Shown here: one piece after another, positions 14,535 to 27,300 of the stretch
How the letters are laid out: every line of letters begins with the position of its first letter
How positions within the stretch are numbered: position 1 is the first letter of the stretch
NCBI GenBank assembly: GCA_019914995.1
Contig: CM034139.1
Span: forward strand, 5,496,461 to 5,560,460
Reading direction: 5' to 3'
DNA length: 64,000 bases
Source of the DNA: Acanthochlamys bracteata
Lineage: Eukaryota > Streptophyta > Magnoliopsida > Pandanales > Velloziaceae
Made by a program: the position numbers and the translations under genes
Notes under the pieces: model-generated
Database searches by the model: none
The model's input: only the letters and a program-made list of their open reading frames with translations
What the model was told of the DNA's origin: nothing

Positions 14535-17438
14535 ATGGTGGCGACGGTGATGACGTCATCAACTAGTCTCACCACCGTCCACAAGCCTTGTCCTTCTTAT
14601 ATCGGCCGTCGCTGCGGCAGCTCTCCTTCTTCTCACGTCTCAACCCGTGTTCGCTTTTCCACACCAGCTTCATTTGGTAATGTTTCCTTTGTTTTTCCAA
14701 GCTTTTTTGTTAGTGCAAGATTCAAGCTTTCTGTTGTAAATCGGTTTCTTACAGTGTTTTGTAAGGAATTGGGAGGTTTTTGTTTGTGTGTGTTGGGAAA
14801 CTGGTGCATTTTGCTTTAAATCCTTAAAGAAACGTTCTTTTGAACAAGAAAAAGGAAAATGTTTGCTGCTGAGAATTTACAGAGTCAACTCGGTTTCTTG
14901 TAATACACTGTTTATGGTTATAGTCAACTTGTCCTGATAAAAGAACTAAACTTTTGGCATTTTAGTCATTGTAGAAATAATAGAGCTTGTTACACTTGCA
15001 ATCGGATGACTGAATCATCTGTTTCTCTGTTCTTGATAGGTTGTTTTCCTGCTAAAATTCATAGGTTCACTGATGCAAGCAACAGAAGGAGAGTAGAGCA
15101 CATCCGCTCTGTCTTCCCTACCACTCCTGCGTTAATCTCCTCTGTGGACAACCTATTTGAATTCATATGCTCAGGTCCTTTGATGGAAAAGTTGGGTATC
15201 ACTTCTGATAAGGTGGCGGATAGAATAGATGAGTGGTTGGAGGGTGGGGTGCATTTGTGCAGATTGTTTCGGCTTAATGAACTAAGAATGAGCTTGGCTG
15301 ACAAGGTTAGGATATACCATTATTACATTCCAGTTTTCATCTGGTGTGAGGATCAGATTTCCCTTCACAAGTCCAAGTTCGGTGATGCTGTTGAGATTCC
15401 GCCTTTAGTGGTGCGCACATGCTACCTCTTGCATATGTTGGATCATGTATTTTGTATGTCATCTATGCCCCATAAAGACAGGATATATTTTCAATATAAG
15501 CAAACAAAAGTAGCATTTCAGTAGTTACTTATAGCATAAATAGCAGAAAGCAAGGATTGCCAGTTTCTAGCTTTTGAAAGGATCTTCCGCTTTCTTGATG
15601 AAATTAGCTCAACTGAAGAAACTAAACCAAGTGTCTGTCTTCAGACACTTGCTCCACCTAATTTTAAAATGTATCGTCTGCTTGCAATAAATTCTACCAA
15701 CTAATGGTTTGCTGGATGAAATTACGCCGGCTATTTCATTTCCCCTATGCATTACAGATTGGTATTAGTGCTCCTCAAGGCAGCGGAAAGTCAACCCTTG
15801 TTTTTGCCCTTGATTATCTATTCCGGAGCAGTGGCAGGTGAAATTATCAAGGTTTTCATGGTCATTAATAGATTGCATTTTTAGATTCTAGATAAAACCT
15901 GTAGTTTTCGCTCTATCATAAGTCTTACCTGATATCAGTTCCTTTTATAGGAATTCAGCAACCTTATCAATAGATGATTTCTATTTGACAGCAGAGGATC
16001 AGGTAAGGATATTTCCAAGCTGGGTGTAGAATCAACTTTTGTCCTTTTTATGTTCTATTTGAAATTAATGCTTAGAATTCTGTTTCAGGCAAAATTGAGG
16101 AGTCAAAATCCTGGAAATGCTCTCTTAGAGGTGTTAGAATTGTATTGGACTAGTCAAGTTGTCTAAGATAACAGTATGCCATATTTGTATTTCTCCAAAG
16201 TTTGAAGCTTGAACATTAGACTCGGATTGAATGGTTTGTGATAAATTTGGATATTGCAGTTTCGTGGAAATGCTGGAAGTCATGACCTGACCTTCTCAAT
16301 TGATACACTAACAAGATTAAGCAAACTTACAAAGGAAGGTAATTTTATTTTTCCTTCGGTGTCAAGCGCTTAAGCTTTCAACTTCTAGTTAGAGTTTGGC
16401 GACATAGTGGTTAATCAAGGAGATGGCGTGAAGATACACTTATATGTTTTTTATCTCAGGTATGAAGATGAAGCTTCCTCGTTATGATAAGGTAGAATAC
16501 CGAAATGGGAATTTGCGCGTTTTCTTTGAGTTTTTTTATTAATAAATGTTTGATCTTCATTTGCATACATAGTCAGCAAATGGTGGAAGAGGTGACAGAG
16601 CAGACCCTTCATTATGGCCTGAGGTTGAGGGTCCTTTGACGGTAATGAAAACTTCACTATGAAATTTTATAGATATTGTTAATGTACAGAAAATGATTGT
16701 GTTTGATCAATTCTAATGATCAAATACTTTTTTGTTTGATCCACCCTAGGCTATTCTGTTTGAAGGCTGGATGCTTGGATTTAAGCCTCTTTCTAATGAA
16801 GTTGTGAAAGCAGTTGACCCTCAGGTATATTCTTAAACAAGAGGCTCAATGGCATATGAATTTGCTTGTCAAGGATACATGCTTACATGGTTACATGCAC
16901 TATGAATTCTGCTACAGCTTGAAGTGGTTAACAAAAACCTCGAGGCCTACTATGATGCATGGGACAAGTTCATCGGGGCATGGATAGTAGTCAAAATTAA
17001 GGATCCAAGTTGTGTCTTTGAGTGGAGAATGCAGGTTAGAATGTCTTCCTGAGTGTTTCATATGCTGGTTTTGTTTGAAATGCTTCTTAGATTCTCTCTC
17101 TCATTTAAATTAAAAAAAAATTCAGGCAGAACAAGCAATGAGGGCAGACGGAAAACCTGGCATGTCTGATGACGAGGTGATCACTTCCTATTCACCTTCA
17201 ATATAATAGCCTTTTTCTCAGACCTAACCAAGGGTGAACATCTTCTTTCTGCTTCTTGATAAGTAAAAGCAATTTTGCAATAAAACTGCTGCAGGTGAGG
17301 GATTTCGTTTCACGTTACATGCCAGCATACAAAGCATACCTCCCAACGCTATACACCGATGGGCCAAATGGTTCTGATCCAGAATGTCTTCTTGTTATTG
17401 AGATTGACGAAGAAAGGAATCCGATTAAAGAAACCTGA
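14535..17438 (+). CDS. GLYK: D-glycerate 3-kinase, chloroplastic
   Basis: Twelve exons (14535-14676, 15040-15410, 15758-15837, 15951-16002, 16089-16130, 16260-16338, 16460-16491, 16573-16641, 16750-16824, 16918-17034, 17126-17176, 17295-17438) join in frame to 417 aa. Exon 1 encodes a basic, Ser/Thr-rich transit peptide. Exon 3 opens with the P-loop APQGSGKST (129-137). The conserved GLYK segments SIDDFYLT, FRGNAGSHD, YDKSANGGRGDRA and LFEGWMLGF follow. The enzyme phosphorylates D-glycerate to 3-phosphoglycerate in the stroma, the last step of photorespiration. Arabidopsis GLYK (At1g80380) is slightly longer. All catalytic motifs are present. The start is the first in-frame ATG after an in-frame stop at about 14475. 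Confidence 0.96.
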
Positions 17439-17729
17439 CCTCAAGCTTTCTCCTCTTGTGTCAATTGCGCAACAAAAGCTTTTTCTCTTCTTAAGGCTTC
17501 TTGTACATGTTACTTGAGAATAAGCAAGAATCCATTTTCTAACTATACCTAAGCAATTCTTCTTTCTTCATATTAATGTAGTGTTGATATCGAGTGTCTT
17601 CAGGTGTTTGGATGTGCAATTGTCTACTACCTATAACCGTTCGAACCTAATGACTCAGGTAATTGTGCTATAAAAATTGGCTCAGATAAACAAGGTACCC
17701 GAAAATACCCAACTCATTCTTGTCTTCTT

Positions 17730-18255
17730 CTTCACTTCTTCCAAGCTCACCTTCCTCGGCGAGGACAAGAAGCTTTCTATTGATGTTCGCCATAAGTATG
17801 GTGGACAGTGAAACTGGTCTGTGAAATCTTTCGGTGCTTCTTGTTTTTTCTTGTGTAGAACAAAATACTTCGTTTTTTAATAGAAAGACAAAACGTATAT
17901 CTTGAGAAGATTAGATGCTAAATTTGCTATTAAAGATTGAATCTTTTCCTCAAATATCGGTTAGAAATCCAAACCTTTTAGGAAAATTTATGCTTGCTTG
18001 ATTGTTAACTTGTAATAGTTTCGCCTGCTGCTGTTTCTTGATGTGTTCATCAGGGTACAGGTTCGCGATTGCGACTGTGTTGGTTATCACGGTTGCTTAT
18101 GAGACTGGCGGAGGAGATAGGTTCTTCGACATGAACGAGTCAGAAGCTTATAACTGGGCTTACTGGTGGTGTCGTTGGACGCTATGCTTGTTGCAATGGC
18201 GATACTTGGTCTTCTGAGATCGGTGTACTCAGAAATGCACAACTCCGGGTGCTAA
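17730..18255 (+). pseudogene. Broken small membrane-protein gene, family not recognised
   Basis: Two coding-like blocks lie downstream of GLYK. The first reads SSKLTFLGEDKKLSIDVRHK, then GGQ, hits an in-frame TGA, and continues as NWSVKSFGASCFF in the same frame. The second, after an acceptor-like TCATCAG near 18050, reads YRFAIATVLVITVAYETGGG, then DRFFDMNESEAYNWAY, and shifts frame to VVSLDAMLVAMAILGLLRSV before a stop at 18253-18255. The hydrophobic stretches look like two membrane helices. A nonsense codon plus a frameshift point to a decayed gene, although a sequencing error or an intron around the TGA could also explain it. Confidence 0.45.
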
Positions 18256-18996
18256 CAACTTTTAAGGTAGTGAATTTTTTAACATTGCCACAAACAAGAT
18301 TTTTGTCTTTCTTTATACGGAGAATGTGTGTCTTAGAAATGTTAAACCCCTTGCGGCTGCAGCAGGGTTGTGTGGGAGCTTGATTCACTCACTACTCGGA
18401 CCAAAGCAACACTTTAGTTTAGTGAACATTGCAGCCATCTCTAAATATTTTGCCATGCCAAATTATCTTAATTTGTCCTTGATCGGTGTAATAGTTAACG
18501 TATGCTCTTATTTCATTCTTTTGTCTATTTATATATCCACACATTAATTTTGGCAATCTTATTTATACAATAATTATGTTATGAATATCTTTGATAATTT
18601 TGTTCAGCACTTATTATTATATAATATTACAAACGAAATGACTCTTATAAAAAATTGACTTTTTAATTGAAAGGAGAGAACATAAAATTTCTGCAATCCG
18701 TAGATCAGAAACTACTCGGAAAGGAAAGAATATGGAGAAATAGGAAAACCGCAAAGCAGAGACTAGAGAGTGCTAGGGAAGGCATGAAGTAAGTTTACAA
18801 CAAAATAGACTTGACATGGAGTAGTGATAGTGAATACTCCTTACAAAATTACAACATAGCTTCATTCGAAGCTGCAGAGATTTCTCACAATGGTTACAAG
18901 AAAACAACATAATAATAATACAAAAGAGTAAAATCTAACACCACATCCATCTGCGGATTCTTTGATTTTGAATCCTTACAAGATCGAGTTATACGA
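18256..18996. other. Convergent spacer
   Basis: AT-rich sequence, then the likely 3' UTR of the PP2A B' gene from about 18650 (minus). I see no gene or repeat in it. Confidence 0.4.
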
Positions 18997-21341
18997 CTAT
19001 GTAAGCGTGGCAGCAATCGGAGCCAAAGCAACAGGTGTCACCAGCACAGCTGTCTTTCCTGTCACTGGCTGAAAAGCTGCAGCGGCCTCCAGCCGCTCCC
19101 ATGTGACTCTTCGCTTTTCTGCATTTTCTGTTTGCTTCTCTGACTCCTCTTCGAAGTTCTTTAGGCAGGCCATGAACAACTCATCGTCCATCTCAGAAAA
19201 CATCTTTCTAACATTAAGTGTTACATTCAATACAGCCTGGTTCCAGTGATTCTGAGCATTTCTCTCTAGTGCAGGGACTATTATTGGCATGATGACTTGT
19301 CGATTTTGTGCCACTAGGCTGACGATGTGGTCGTTGTTCCATAAGAAGAGGGCTCTTTCAGCAACCTGAAACAAGTATGCTCATTTATTTACATAAGTGT
19401 AAAGAAAATACAACTCTGAAGACAGGGATCATTGAAACTTACCATAATTGTTCATAATCAAAGATGTCAAACTAAAGTGACCTGTCTAGGTACATGGAGT
19501 TTGTCAATAGAACAATACTAAACTTGTCAGGGTTGGGAACATAAGAACAAAAGGAAAACACAAAAACGCAACTTAGGTGAGTTCCTGTAGATATACTTGT
19601 TGAATTATTACACAAGATTAGCAGGAATGTACGAAAGGCATTTAATCATATTGCTTTAAACCTAAAAGGTAACACCAACCTGTTTGTAGCTAACTCTCCT
19701 ATATTACCATAATTCTCCTATATTACTTCTAACTCTCATACCCTAAACAACCAATGCACCCGATGTATACATCTTTTTTTGCAGTGCATGATTTTCAATC
19801 ACAATTGAGTAAGACATTTGTAAATCAGCAATCAACAAATTCAGGATGTTCATATCTGTATTGACCATGTGTTCATCTATAACCTGAACCAATCGCAATA
19901 AAGCTTCTTTTAGAACTGCAGCTGTTATTAAAACAAACACATTCAAAACATGCAAGCCAGGACAGACCATTCCTCAAATGTTATTTGCTATACAAATACT
20001 ATGAATCCAGAAACATTAATCTTAGAAAGAAATAATAAGAAGGATTTCAACAGGGACAAAGATGTAACGAGTGCCTAAACGGAAAGTTCAATGCTAACAA
20101 TAACCCAAATATAGCTCTTAACATGAACAAATAAAGACAGATGATATCAAGAGGCAAATACATAGGTTAAATTTTACCTGAAAGTGGGAGCTATTCAGGC
20201 AGGAAGCAATCTGCCTGAACATCGGTATCATACACTTCTGGAATTCCTGCATGTTGGTCGTTTCCAAGACCTCCTCCAACTCACTCAAGAACATAACCTC
20301 TTTCTGACTATTGGTGACGGGCCAATATTTCAGTAACCCCCTAATGACACTGCTAGCTAACTTTGGCTCTTTCTCAATAAACTGAGTTACACAGTACGTC
20401 AACTGCTGAAGATAAAGTCCAACTGTTCTAGGTTTGTGCAGCGGTATAAGCGCCTTCCATAAAAAGATCTTGTGCTCCTCTTTCAGAGGCAATGCAAATC
20501 CACTGATCACACTCCCAAAGACTTCTAGTAGCTCTGAAATCCCATTATGCCGTTCTATCTCAAAGACAAAACGGTAGAATACATTGCTAACTGCTTTACG
20601 GATAAATGGCCGGTGGACCATGAATTTCCCATAGATTCTATGCAAGATGGTTTTCAGACAGTCCCTTTCCCTGGGATCCTCAGAATCAAAGAGCTCAAGC
20701 AATCTGAGTATGAAGGAATGATCCACATACTTCTTCCCAATCTTCGCGTCAAGCGAGGAAGAAGCAATCAACTTGAGAAGCAACTCATAGACAATTTGCA
20801 GATGGCACCATGCAGGATCAAACATAGGTTCTTCTTCCTCAGTTTCCCCACCACCACCGTTGCTTGACCGGTAGTTAGGAGGGAATACTCTGAACAAATT
20901 GGCAGCGAACATCTTACAACTCGCAGAGATCATAGCCTCAGTGAACCGGGAGCTCGTGCTATTAACAAATTCTACTAGATCTAGCAGGGTCTGGCGCTTG
21001 ACATCTTTCTCTGCTGAGTTTTTACTAGGTTCAGAGAAGTCGAAAACAACACAACATAAATTCAACTTGCTAATGAAAAGATTATTCTTTTCCTGGTTGG
21101 GCACATCTTTGAATGACGACAATGGCTCTATGCCAGCAACAACACTTGATGGGAATATGGCAGAGGACATTCGTTTCACGGTGGTTGATCGGCTAGGAAC
21201 AGCAGTACCACTGCTCGTTCGAAGGATTTGGTTGCCAGAACCTGCAGCATTGCCGCATGAATTTTCCGAAGAGGAAGCACCACGACCATTGTCGCCTTTC
21301 GAAGATCGCCGAGGCAATTTGCTAAGAAATTGCTTCCACAT
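18997..21341 (-). CDS. PP2A regulatory subunit B' (B56 family), theta/eta type
   Basis: Two exons (20178-21341 and 18997-19365) joined over an 812-bp intron encode 510 aa, normal for plant B' subunits. After a basic N terminus ([15 protein letters not shown]) and a Ser-rich low-complexity stretch comes the B56 HEAT-like domain, about residues 80-480, with hallmark segments [37 protein letters not shown] and [19 protein letters not shown]' subunits dock substrates through LxxIxE-type motifs and direct the PP2A holoenzyme to brassinosteroid, stress and metabolic targets. The MWKQ start suggests the theta/eta clade, but this is not resolved. The start at 21341 is preferred over an in-frame ATG at 21446 because family members begin at MWKQ. 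Confidence 0.93.
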
Positions 21342-23689
21342 CGTGCCAAACTGGTACTTGATGCCTAAATCATAACATGGTCTCCGAATTCTCACAAATT
21401 GGGTGAAATAAAACCAACCATTTGTCTTAAACAAGACCAAGAACAAGACAACACTTAACTAATAAGGAATAGAAACTACAACAAAATGAATCAGAATGGA
21501 CCACTGAACTAGAATACCTTCAACCGTACGGCATGAATATGGAGGAAGCTCAAACCTTTACCCAAACAGAAGGCAGTGGAGAACAAAGGATGGTAGATCT
21601 CAACAATGCAAACGATTCTAGGACCAAATAAAAAAAGAAAAGAAAGTTTTTTTTAATCTAATTACAACAAAATCTTTGGTAGCGAAAATTCAGCTCAAGA
21701 ACAGAGGTGACATTCCAAATCTTTACTAATCGTCGAGGATTGGAAACCTCAAGAAACGAATTTTCTACCTGGAGAACCAAGAAAACTTTAGATCCGAACA
21801 GATCCAATACCTTTGCGGTAGGAAAAATGATAAAGATTTCACCTTTCTTGAAAAACGGGACGAATTGGAACCACTAAGGATCAATTTTGGGCGCCATTTT
21901 GGATCCCAATTTGAAGAACTTGGGGAAATCTTGAGGAGAAGAAGACAAAGCAAAGCAAAGCCGGGGCTTCAAATTCCGGAACCAGTTTCCGGGATTTTCC
22001 CCTGAAATTTCAATGAATTCAACTAAGCCGGAGGGCTTCTTGTTCTTCTTCGGACAAAGCTTGTACTTGTTTTTGTTTTTTTTTTCTTATTATTATTATC
22101 TAATAATTAGGTGCTTTGTAAATGGTACATAAAGACAAGGGGTCAATTGTAAAATAATAAATAACTAGCTGTTGGTGATAATAACGAAATAGTTAATAAG
22201 TTGCAGTTAAAACCACAACAACAACTAATAACTAATAATTCTCTATATTATGATCTTGAGATTATTAATTAATAAAACTATAATAATTTTCTTTTCTATT
22301 GTATTTATTTTATTTTATTTTTGTTTTGGTGAAATTAGAGAGAACGCTAAGAATTAAATGAGGGTCCAACCCATGATTTGACAGGGTATCCTAAGAAGGT
22401 TGGTTACATATTAAGAAAAACACAATCAAGGTTTATCAATGAACTCATTTCATCATTACTAGAAATTGAGAGACAACTCAACTAATAATAACATGAGTTA
22501 GTTTATTTGTTTTGTTCAATTAATTGAAGCAGATTGGTTTGGTTTGACCTGTACTTGTTTAAATAAAATATTAAATAAGAAAAGCAAAACATTATTAGCA
22601 GTTTCCTCTGATTTAAAGCAATATTATTTATTTTGTTTATTTTTTTAATTCATGTTACTTATATAAGGTTTCTCTTAATTATTATTTTCTCTCACCAATT
22701 TTAATTCTAAATTTATTTTCTATTTTATTTACACCAAACTTATAAATTTATTTTTAGTTATATTTTACTAAACTTCACAATGGTCTCTAATTTTATTTTT
22801 CGCAAAACTCGACTTTTCCAATTAAGTCACCCGCAATGGCTACTGCCGAGATTTGCTCCTACCAGATAAGAGTAGCAGTTTGGTGTTGTTTGTAAAGTGA
22901 TTTTCAAAATTTTTTTAATTTTTTATCTTATTTTATATTTTTGAATAAAAACTTTATATAATAATTTTAAACATTAGAAATAACAAATAATTTTATATCG
23001 TAAATCTTTTTTATTGTTTCTTTTTAAATTTTAGTTTAAAAACTTATTTAAAAACAATTTAGTATATTTTAACATTAATACTTATCAAAAAATAATTTTC
23101 ATATATAAATTAATAAAATCAAATTCGTAAATTTAAATTCATAAAATAAAAACAAATTTTCGAAAATAATTTCGAATGAAATAAACACGTTCTAATAAAA
23201 AAACACACTGAATTTAGCTACAAAATAAGGGAAAAAAGAAAAGAAAACACTAATAACACAGCAACATTATCAAGCGCAAGCTATTGCAGATGTTGCGCTT
23301 CGTTCCAGCAATTGCAATTCCTGAATGCTTCAAAGTGATGATAAGAGTATCAAGCGCATGTTGCTATGAACTTCTAGGCTTGGCACTCTTAATAACCGAG
23401 TACATTAATCATTAAACACTAAAATAACCTTCAAAACACATCAACAACAAGCAGGTGTCCGATCTTATTGGTGACGAGATAAAACTGTAACGTATATATA
23501 TTTATAGATTACTTCAAGCCAAAACCCTATCGTCGTTGTGACTAAACAAATAACAGATACTATTATATATGTTCTGCTCTATTGGACGCCCAAGACAAAA
23601 CTCAGGACAGAAACCACAGATTAACACAGAGGAAGAACAATCCCTGTACAACTAAGATCTTGAAACCAACTTGGACCTTGAGATCCGTT
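21342..23689. other. Leader of PP2A B' and AT-rich spacer
   Basis: 21342 to about 22060 is probably the 5' leader of the B' gene and may include an untranslated exon. 22100-23500 is AT-rich without a gene. A loosely inverted pair (GGTGTTGTTTG at about 22881 and the complement of AAATAAACACGTTC at about 23180) may mark another MITE. 23500-23689 is the likely 3' UTR of the Aux/IAA gene. Confidence 0.35.
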
Positions 23690-26625
23690 TCACTGTGTCT
23701 TAGAGCCTGCACTCCTTGGAGCTGCATTAAGTCGGAATCCAAAAGAGTCAGCGTCGAATCATTGTTCTATAAGAGCAAGCAACATACTGTAGCAGTAACA
23801 TATATTCTTTAAAGATGCATTCACATTTCATAATATTCAAGATCCAAATGAGAGGACGAATTACCTAAGTTGACAGCCTCTGAGCTCTTCATCAACCGAA
23901 GACGCTTGCAAGATGCAACAAACATTCTGCAAGGAAAGATAACATTTGAGATCAGCTTTTGGTCTGTTTATAAAGCATTTGACTCATAGAAACTCTTATT
24001 GACTGGTGTTTTGCCAGATGGCTTGAAGAACATGTAATATGATACCTGCTCTAGCAACAGAACCATTTTGCGAAGTGGATAAGTGGTTAGTTTTTGGGTT
24101 ATTAGTGGAAGTAGAGTAGGTTAGTGGAAGTTAATTGTTTACCTATTCTTTTGCCATTTTTTTCTTTCAGTTGTAAGCCTATTTAAGTCAGGATTGAGTT
24201 GAAGAGAAGGGTATGGAACTTTGCTCAGTAACTTCTATTTATCTTTGTTCTAACTTTCTTCTCGTTCTCTGTTTTACAAATTCATTCTTATCATTCTTTC
24301 TTGTAACTCTCATCTTATTCTCTGTTTCACAAATTGAATCCTATCATATTACAAAGAGAAAAATAACAGCTTATTAAACAGCATGAACATTCAGCACAAA
24401 TACATGTAGCAGCAATAAAACTTGCAAAGGTGCAAAACAGTGTAAAGCAGTTGGATGCTCTTTCAACATGTAATAGACTTATATGAAATTATTTTCATTC
24501 CATGATAGCTGCATTAACTTTACGAGAAAATCAGAAAACATATAATCAAGATCATGCACTTTAACAAAAACCTTGATATTAGGAAACTTTCAAACTTCAA
24601 GTTTATCCTTGAAAACAAGATGTGCAAGAAAAGGCAGCATACACAAGCTACTCTGGTCAAAGAAAAAAAGGGACCTATAATCTCTAGCAAAAGATTACAT
24701 CTAAAACTTTTAATTCAGCATTAAGAAAAACACAGATCTATAACATGCCAGTTCACGAGTAAGATGGTCTATGGGCCAGTCCACAGAAACAGAATTGAAA
24801 GTTAAGACACTTATATTAATAGCACAAATAACTGACGCAAAGTATAGAGATGAATAGGTGATAACATAAAGCATTTAGTCTAACTGATTTGGATGTTTGG
24901 GTCTACTACATTGCAACTTTATATGATGTAGTACCATGTGTTAACACTTTTTGACAAAACTAATGGTGATGTTAAAGATTCCATGGTTGGTTCATGGACG
25001 AAAGTTTGGATGACTTTGCATAATCTCATGAAAAAATAAAAATGACGCAGAACTAGTTTGCCCCATTTAATCAATTGTAATTGATGCTTTTAATCTACAA
25101 TGACGCAAATGATCCACTCAATTCCCGAGGAACAGGTGGCATCACAGTAGCAGTACGAGGACGAAAAAGATCTGGAGTTCCTTATGTACCCGAGACCAAA
25201 CTTAAAATCTCTAGTTTCAACTACCGATTTTCACTCAAGTTCTCCTTCGAATCGATATGGACCTAGTCTTCACACAAACTCTAGATCCCTACTAGATCTG
25301 CTAAATCTAAATAATATAATAAGTAATACGCTCAAATCGTATCAATGCTCTTTAAATTGAACCAAATTGTAGTGGTTCATGAGAAAAACAAGATCATCCG
25401 ATTAAAACTATCATGAGGCACTTGAGAAAAGGGCAAACTAGTTTTCTCAGTCTCACAACTAAAATGTAACACCGAAAAGCACCACATTTGGATGTAAAAA
25501 TTTCATAATTCTCATTCAATAAGAGAATTAATAATCCATAACCATTCATAAGCAACACATTTGAATGTTATATGACCAGACGTTATGATTATCCAAGACC
25601 AAATCTATTACGAGTCAAATAAAAAAGAGCAGAGAAAATTGTAATCTGGCTAACTTACTTCCATGGGACATCACCAACAAGCATCCAGTCCCCATCCTTA
25701 TCCTCATAGGTAGGCATGTACTCTGTCCCATTCACTGGATCAACCAGCCGGTAATCACCTAAACCACCAAGAGCAGGAGAACCAACATCAGACAAAGCCA
25801 GCATCTTTAAACTAAGACCAAGCTTAATCAGATACATACGAATAGTGAAGCAGGAAAACATTTCTTCCAGTGCCTTGAGCAGCTGGTCATAACTACAGTA
25901 GGTCTCCAAGTCAACCTTACGGAGGTATGGCGCCCCATCGACGGCTACCTTCACAAAGGTGCAGCTTTTAAGAGCATTCTTACGGTAAGACCTCACCGGC
26001 GGCCATCCAACCACCTGTGCCCTGCACAACCACACAGAATCCACTAATCACATGATTCCCCCTCGATAGATCAGTTTTTGCAAAAATTTCTCATCTTTAT
26101 GTAGGTTCCTAATAGGTTCCTGATTCAGTTTTCTGCTATCGGCAGGAATGAATTAATCATGCTAGTTGAGATTAAATCTCCTAAATTCTCTTCAAAACTA
26201 TCAAGCAAACCTATCATCCAAACACAAAAATCTGCTCCAGAACGCAAACAAATTCAATCCAAAATATCGATAAACACGATTCTACCCAAGAACAAAACTT
26301 TTAATTTTAACTCGACTTACTTAGCAGCTGGAGGTTTTCCTGCGCGACAGCTCTCACGATCATTCACTTCATCAGAAGAACCATCAGCTCCCGCTGTTCC
26401 CTTCCCTTCCACTCCACCACCACCGACAGCAGCAAGGGAGTTAGCAGTTTTACTGCCATTAGGATCGATCTTTTCACCGGCAAGAGTCAGATCTACAGTT
26501 TCAGCAAATCCTCGCTTCCTCTCTGCAACTGCTTGTTGTGTTGTTGTTCCACCTGGTAATCCCAGAGTTAAAGCTGTCTCTTCATATTCCAACCCTGACT
26601 CCCCTGTCGACTCCCTCGAACTCAT
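23690..26625 (-). CDS. IAA15: Aux/IAA auxin co-receptor/repressor, IAA15-like
   Basis: Five exons (26321-26625, 25840-26021, 25659-25758, 23865-23926, 23690-23721) give 226 aa. Domain I carries the EAR motif LTLGLPG (19-25), which recruits TOPLESS. Domain II holds the degron [13 protein letters not shown] (about 105-117), recognised by TIR1/AFB with auxin. The PB1 domain (III/IV) has [16 protein letters not shown] with the basic Lys at about 126 and the acidic [16 protein letters not shown]. It ends [11 protein letters not shown]. All four domains are complete, so auxin-triggered turnover and ARF binding are expected. The IAA15 assignment is positional: it lies between GLYK and NAA15 as At1g80390 does in Arabidopsis. 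Intron 3 is long (23927-25658) and contains an LTR-like insertion. Confidence 0.9.
24033..24353. mobile_element. LTR-like or MITE-like insertion inside an Aux/IAA intron
   Basis: The segment starts TGTAATATGATA and ends with its exact complement TATCATATTACA, giving 12-bp terminal inverted repeats with TG...CA ends. It is 321 bp long and contains a TATTTAAG box at about 24179 and two related copies of a roughly 60-bp unit built on TTCTCTGTTT(T/C)ACAAATT. The TG/CA ends and internal TATA suit a solo LTR of a Copia-type element. Against this, the 5-bp flanks (GAACA and AAGAG) do not form a target-site duplication. Confidence 0.4.
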
Positions 26626-27300
26626 AGTTCTCCGGCGAACTCAGCAAACAAAAACACACACACCCACGCACGCACTTCTCTCTCTGCCACACAATCTGTT
26701 GTTTTTTTCTGCGAAGAAGAAGACTAGGGAATGGAGATTTTTGAGAGGACAAGAGTTATAGATAGAGGAGAACGAAGAAAGAGATTATGGCACGTAGTAT
26801 AAACGCACGGTAAAGATTCAGTAAGAAAGAGCGTGCGTGAGAATTACTGGACTGTGTTCTGTGCTGAAGGGCCCACCTTGTCTGGTTCTCGCTGTCTTGT
26901 CTCCTCCTCTAACTCGGCTCGGCTCGGCTCGGCTCAAGTCCAACTCAGCTCGAAGCATAAGAGATTTGAGTGTTTTATAGAGACTTGTCTAATAAAATAT
27001 GGATTCACTCCGGGGAAGCCGAGCCGAGCTGATCTGAGCTGAGCGGAGAGAGGAGCCTGAAGAAGGTAGTGGAGAAGAGTGGTGGGTCCAGTGTGTCTGT
27101 ATTGAGTGGCGGGAGGGTTGAATAAAAAAATAAATAAAATTAGAAATAAATGAATAGTTTTTTATAATGGTGGGGTCAGAGGAAAGAGTGAAGACAAGCC
27201 ATGTGAAAGATTTTGGAGTGTGTCGGAGAGTTGTCCGCTAATTAAAAAAAAAAAGAAGAAAAAGGCCCTACCCTCACACGCACACCTATCAGCCACCAAC
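26626..27300 (-). promoter_or_regulatory. Aux/IAA promoter and leader with auxin-response-like cores
   Basis: Upstream of the Aux/IAA start lie TGTCTC (26898-26903) and TGTCGG (27221-27226), both core forms of the auxin response element bound by ARFs. Aux/IAA genes are classic auxin-induced targets, so these are plausible, but six-base matches are common by chance. A TATA-like TTTATAC (minus) sits near 26795-26803. Confidence 0.35.
26915..27043. repeat. GC-rich inverted repeat of CGGCT pentamers
   Basis: Four or five tandem CGGCT units at about 26917-26936 face AGCCGAGCCGAG at about 27017-27028. CTCGGCTCGGCT pairs perfectly with the second block over 12 bp, with a loop of about 80-90 bp that itself holds AACTCAGCTCG against CTGAGCTGAGC. 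The result is a strong potential hairpin in an otherwise AT-rich region. Confidence 0.75.

Noticed and set aside
19743..19970. 75-codon open frame in the PP2A B' intron (minus)
   Set aside because: It lies wholly within an intron whose removal gives a perfect B56 protein, and the peptide matches no family I know.
20547..21375. Open frames on plus opposite the PP2A B' exon
   Set aside because: They are complements of the conserved B56 coding sequence; the minus-strand protein explains the constraint.
26159..26761. 200-codon open frame on plus over the Aux/IAA first exon
   Set aside because: It is the antisense of exon 1 and its leader, rich in Ser/Thr/Pro from low-complexity codons, with no recognisable domain.
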